NCBI RefSeq assembly: GCF_001547525.1
Contig: NZ_LNJP01000003.1
Span: 1,364,001-1,428,000, forward strand
DNA length: 64,000 nucleotides
Reading direction: 5' to 3'
Source: Burkholderia anthina
GTDB taxonomy: Bacteria > Pseudomonadota > Gammaproteobacteria > Burkholderiales > Burkholderiaceae
Shown here piece by piece: positions 62,628 through 64,000 of the stretch (within the stretch, counting starts at the first letter, position 1; the number at the start of each line of letters is the position of its first letter). Made by a program: the position numbers and the translations under genes. The notes under the pieces are model-generated. The model did no database searches. It worked only from the letters and a program-made list of their open reading frames with translations, and was not told the DNA's origin.

Positions 62628-63491
62628 CTAGCGTCCTTCGAGTTCCAGCATCTTCGCGAGCGTCTTCGTCAGCGCGCCGACCATCGGGTCGGCCGTCGGC
62701 CGGTGCAGGATCGCGATGTCCATGTGCTCGATCGGCGCGAAGCCCTGCTTCGCGGTCAGCACCACATGCTCGTCCGTCACGACGCGCGCGGGCAGCACGC
62801 TGATGCCGAGCCCGTCCGCGACGGCCGCCTGGATGCCGCTCAGGCTCGACGTCGTGAAGCTGATCCGCCAGCGGCGGCCGCGCTCCTCGATCGCCTTGAT
62901 CATGTCGTCGCGATAGAGCCCGCGCGGCGGGAACACGACGAGCGGTACCGGGTCGAGATCGATCGACGGATGCTTCGCGCTGTCGATCCAGCGCAGCTTC
63001 TCCGGCCAGCGCACGACGGCCTCGCGGCTGTCGCGCCGCTGCTTGATCAGCACGAGATCGAGTTCGCCGCGATCGTACGCGGCGCTGATGTCGCGGCTCA
63101 GCCCGCACGTCACTTCGAGCTTGACCTGCGGATGCTCGCGCTTGAACGCCGCGAGCGCGTGCGTCGTGCGGCCCGCCGCGAAATCGTCGGGTACGCCGAG
63201 CCGGATCGTCAGCGCGACCGTCGCGCCGGACAGCGCTTCCAGCATCTCGTCGTTCAGCGCGAGCATGCGCCGCGCGTAGCTGAGCACCGTCACGCCCGCG
63301 TCGGTCGGCCGCACGTCGCGCGTGCCGCGGTCGAGCAGGCGGTGGCCGGCGATCTCCTCGAGCCGGCGCACCTTCTGGCTGACCGTCGACTGCGTCGAAT
63401 GCAGCCGTGCGGACGCCGTCGTGAAACTGCCGCAATCGGCGACCATCACGAGCGCGCGCAGCAGATCGATGTCGAACAGGGGTCTATTCAT
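62628..63491 (-). CDS. LysR-type regulator
   Basis: 287-residue LTTR. The N-terminal HTH reads LLRALVMVADCGSFTTASARLHSTQSTVSQKVRRLEE in two halves (residues 9-45); a two-lobed effector domain follows with DLDLVLIK-type block ELDLVLIKQRR and the late SGIQAAVADGLGISVLP. No gene is directly divergent in a classical arrangement except the tiny secreted ORF and AbrB-type gene to the right. Target genes are unknown. Confidence 0.92.
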   Translation of the reverse strand: MNRPLFDIDLLRALVMVADCGSFTTASARLHSTQSTVSQKVRRLEEIAGHRLLDRGTRDVRPTDAGVTVLSYARRMLALNDEMLEALSGATVALTIRLGVPDDFAAGRTTHALAAFKREHPQVKLEVTCGLSRDISAAYDRGELDLVLIKQRRDSREAVVRWPEKLRWIDSAKHPSIDLDPVPLVVFPPRGLYRDDMIKAIEERGRRWRISFTTSSLSGIQAAVADGLGISVLPARVVTDEHVVLTAKQGFAPIEHMDIAILHRPTADPMVGALTKTLAKMLELEGR

Positions 63492-63678
63492 TTCTGCACT
63501 TATATGGATAAGAGCATTTCATTTCCAAATGCGTGCGACGATTTTTAACATGACCGGACGGCGCGGGCAATCGCGGTTTCGCCCGACCTGGGCGCGGTAT
63601 TTCGCGGCGTTCTCGGGGCGCTCGACCTATCGTCTCGGCCGCGCGTCGGCGAGCGTCGGCACGTCAGGAGGAAACCGG

Positions 63679-63882
63679 ATGTTGTTCAAACGGATCGCGA
63701 TCATCGGCTCGTTTGCATCGACCGCGCTCACGTCGGCGGTGGCTGCCGCCGGCGGCGCGCCGGAAGGCCGAATGCGCAGCGCGGCCGACCGCGGCGACGC
63801 GGGCGAAGGGCGGATGCTGCTCGAGCGCGACGCGCGGACAGACGGCAGCACGGCCCTTGCCTTGCGACTTTCCTTACCGTAA
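63679..63882 (+). CDS. Tiny exported hypothetical protein
   Basis: 67 residues starting MLFKRIAIIGSFASTALTSAVAAAGG, a clear Sec signal peptide with a VAAA cleavage region, after a strong Shine-Dalgarno AGGAGG eight bases before the ATG. The remaining ~42 residues are charged, with a repeated EGRM motif (PEGRMRS, GEGRMLL). Its stop lies in the inverted repeat before the AbrB-type gene. No family recognised; the strong start signals favour a real gene, though the C-terminus could be frameshifted. Confidence 0.45.
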   Translation: MLFKRIAIIGSFASTALTSAVAAAGGAPEGRMRSAADRGDAGEGRMLLERDARTDGSTALALRLSLP

Positions 63883-63890
63883 AGTAAGGA
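63871..63890. promoter_or_regulatory. Inverted repeat TCCTTAC-N6-GTAAGGA before the AbrB-type gene
   Basis: Seven perfect base pairs per arm, 18 bases upstream of the antitoxin start and overlapping the stop of the preceding ORF. Antitoxins of this class usually repress their own promoter by binding such dyads. Confidence 0.55.
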
Positions 63891-63907
63891 GTCAAGGAGG
63901 TGCCATC

Positions 63908-64000
63908 ATGACAGCAGCAACGATCACTTCAAAGGGGCAGGTCACGATTCCCGTGGACGTGCGCAATCAGCTTGGTTTGAAGTCTGGCGACCGGATCGAA
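63908..64000 (+). CDS. AbrB/MazE-type antitoxin (N-terminal part only)
   Basis: 31 codons are visible before the window ends. They read MTAATITSKGQVTIPVDVRN and then QLGLKSGDRIE, the complete swapped-hairpin AbrB DNA-binding motif (SKGQVTIP ... R..LGL..GD). AAGGAGGTGCC provides a very strong ribosome site. Genes of this size and start are normally antitoxins followed by a PIN (VapC) or MazF toxin; that gene would lie just outside the window. Confidence 0.85.
   Translation, partial: MTAATITSKGQVTIPVDVRNQLGLKSGDRIE

Overview
The window is high-GC, densely coded proteobacterial chromosome. Gene content and style point to Burkholderia, probably the B. cepacia complex: a non-phosphorylative L-arabinose pathway, a bcpA/bcpI/bcpB-type contact-dependent inhibition locus, Gram-negative trimeric porin, malate synthase G and many LysR/GntR/MarR regulators. 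The genus is inferred from protein families; no rRNA or tRNA is present to prove it.

Layout. 1-7.6 kb: start of a Cache-domain sensor gene, a membrane diguanylate cyclase, the 3' remains of a glycolate operon (glcF remnant, glcG, glcB), an RhlE-type RNA helicase and a small acidic orphan. 7.7-15.4 kb: a leftward sugar ABC operon with a GH42 beta-galactosidase, divergent from its LacI-family regulator with a perfect 18-bp operator between them. 15.4-16.6 kb: a GntR regulator divergent from an OsmC-like protein. 17.1-28.4 kb: a CDI locus (3,059-residue CdiA/BcpA exoprotein, two-helix immunity candidate, TpsB transporter). 28.5-39.5 kb: LysR regulator plus a complete L-arabinose uptake and oxidation module ending in a strong terminator. 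39.5-40.2 kb: a short A+T-rich island with an orphan gene. 40.2-49.7 kb: ferulate module (MarR regulator, Ech, Vdh, Fcs, MFS transporter, porin, tannase/feruloyl-esterase-type lipoprotein), with two matching inverted-repeat operators. 49.7-54.3 kb: Lrp regulator, diaminopropionate ammonia-lyase, M20 amidohydrolase and a class III aminotransferase. 54.6-55.2 kb: a decayed pilin-like gene. 55.5-59 kb: a Tat-exported GH28 polygalacturonase, a GNAT acetyltransferase and a glycine-zipper lipoprotein. 59.4-64 kb: two tandem cytosine-deaminase-like amidohydrolases, a SnoaL-like secreted protein, a structured repeat, a LysR regulator, a tiny secreted ORF and the start of an AbrB/MazE-type antitoxin gene.

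How the genes fit together. Four loci (GH28, GH42 plus ABC transporter, L-arabinose pathway, ferulate pathway with an esterase) each attack one part of feruloylated pectin: galacturonan, galactan, arabinan and ferulate esters. The window therefore looks like an accessory region for plant cell-wall use, interrupted by a competition (CDI) locus and by two decayed genes. Coordinates of starts are my choice from codon, Shine-Dalgarno and domain evidence; all functions are by family recognition and motif reading, not by database search.
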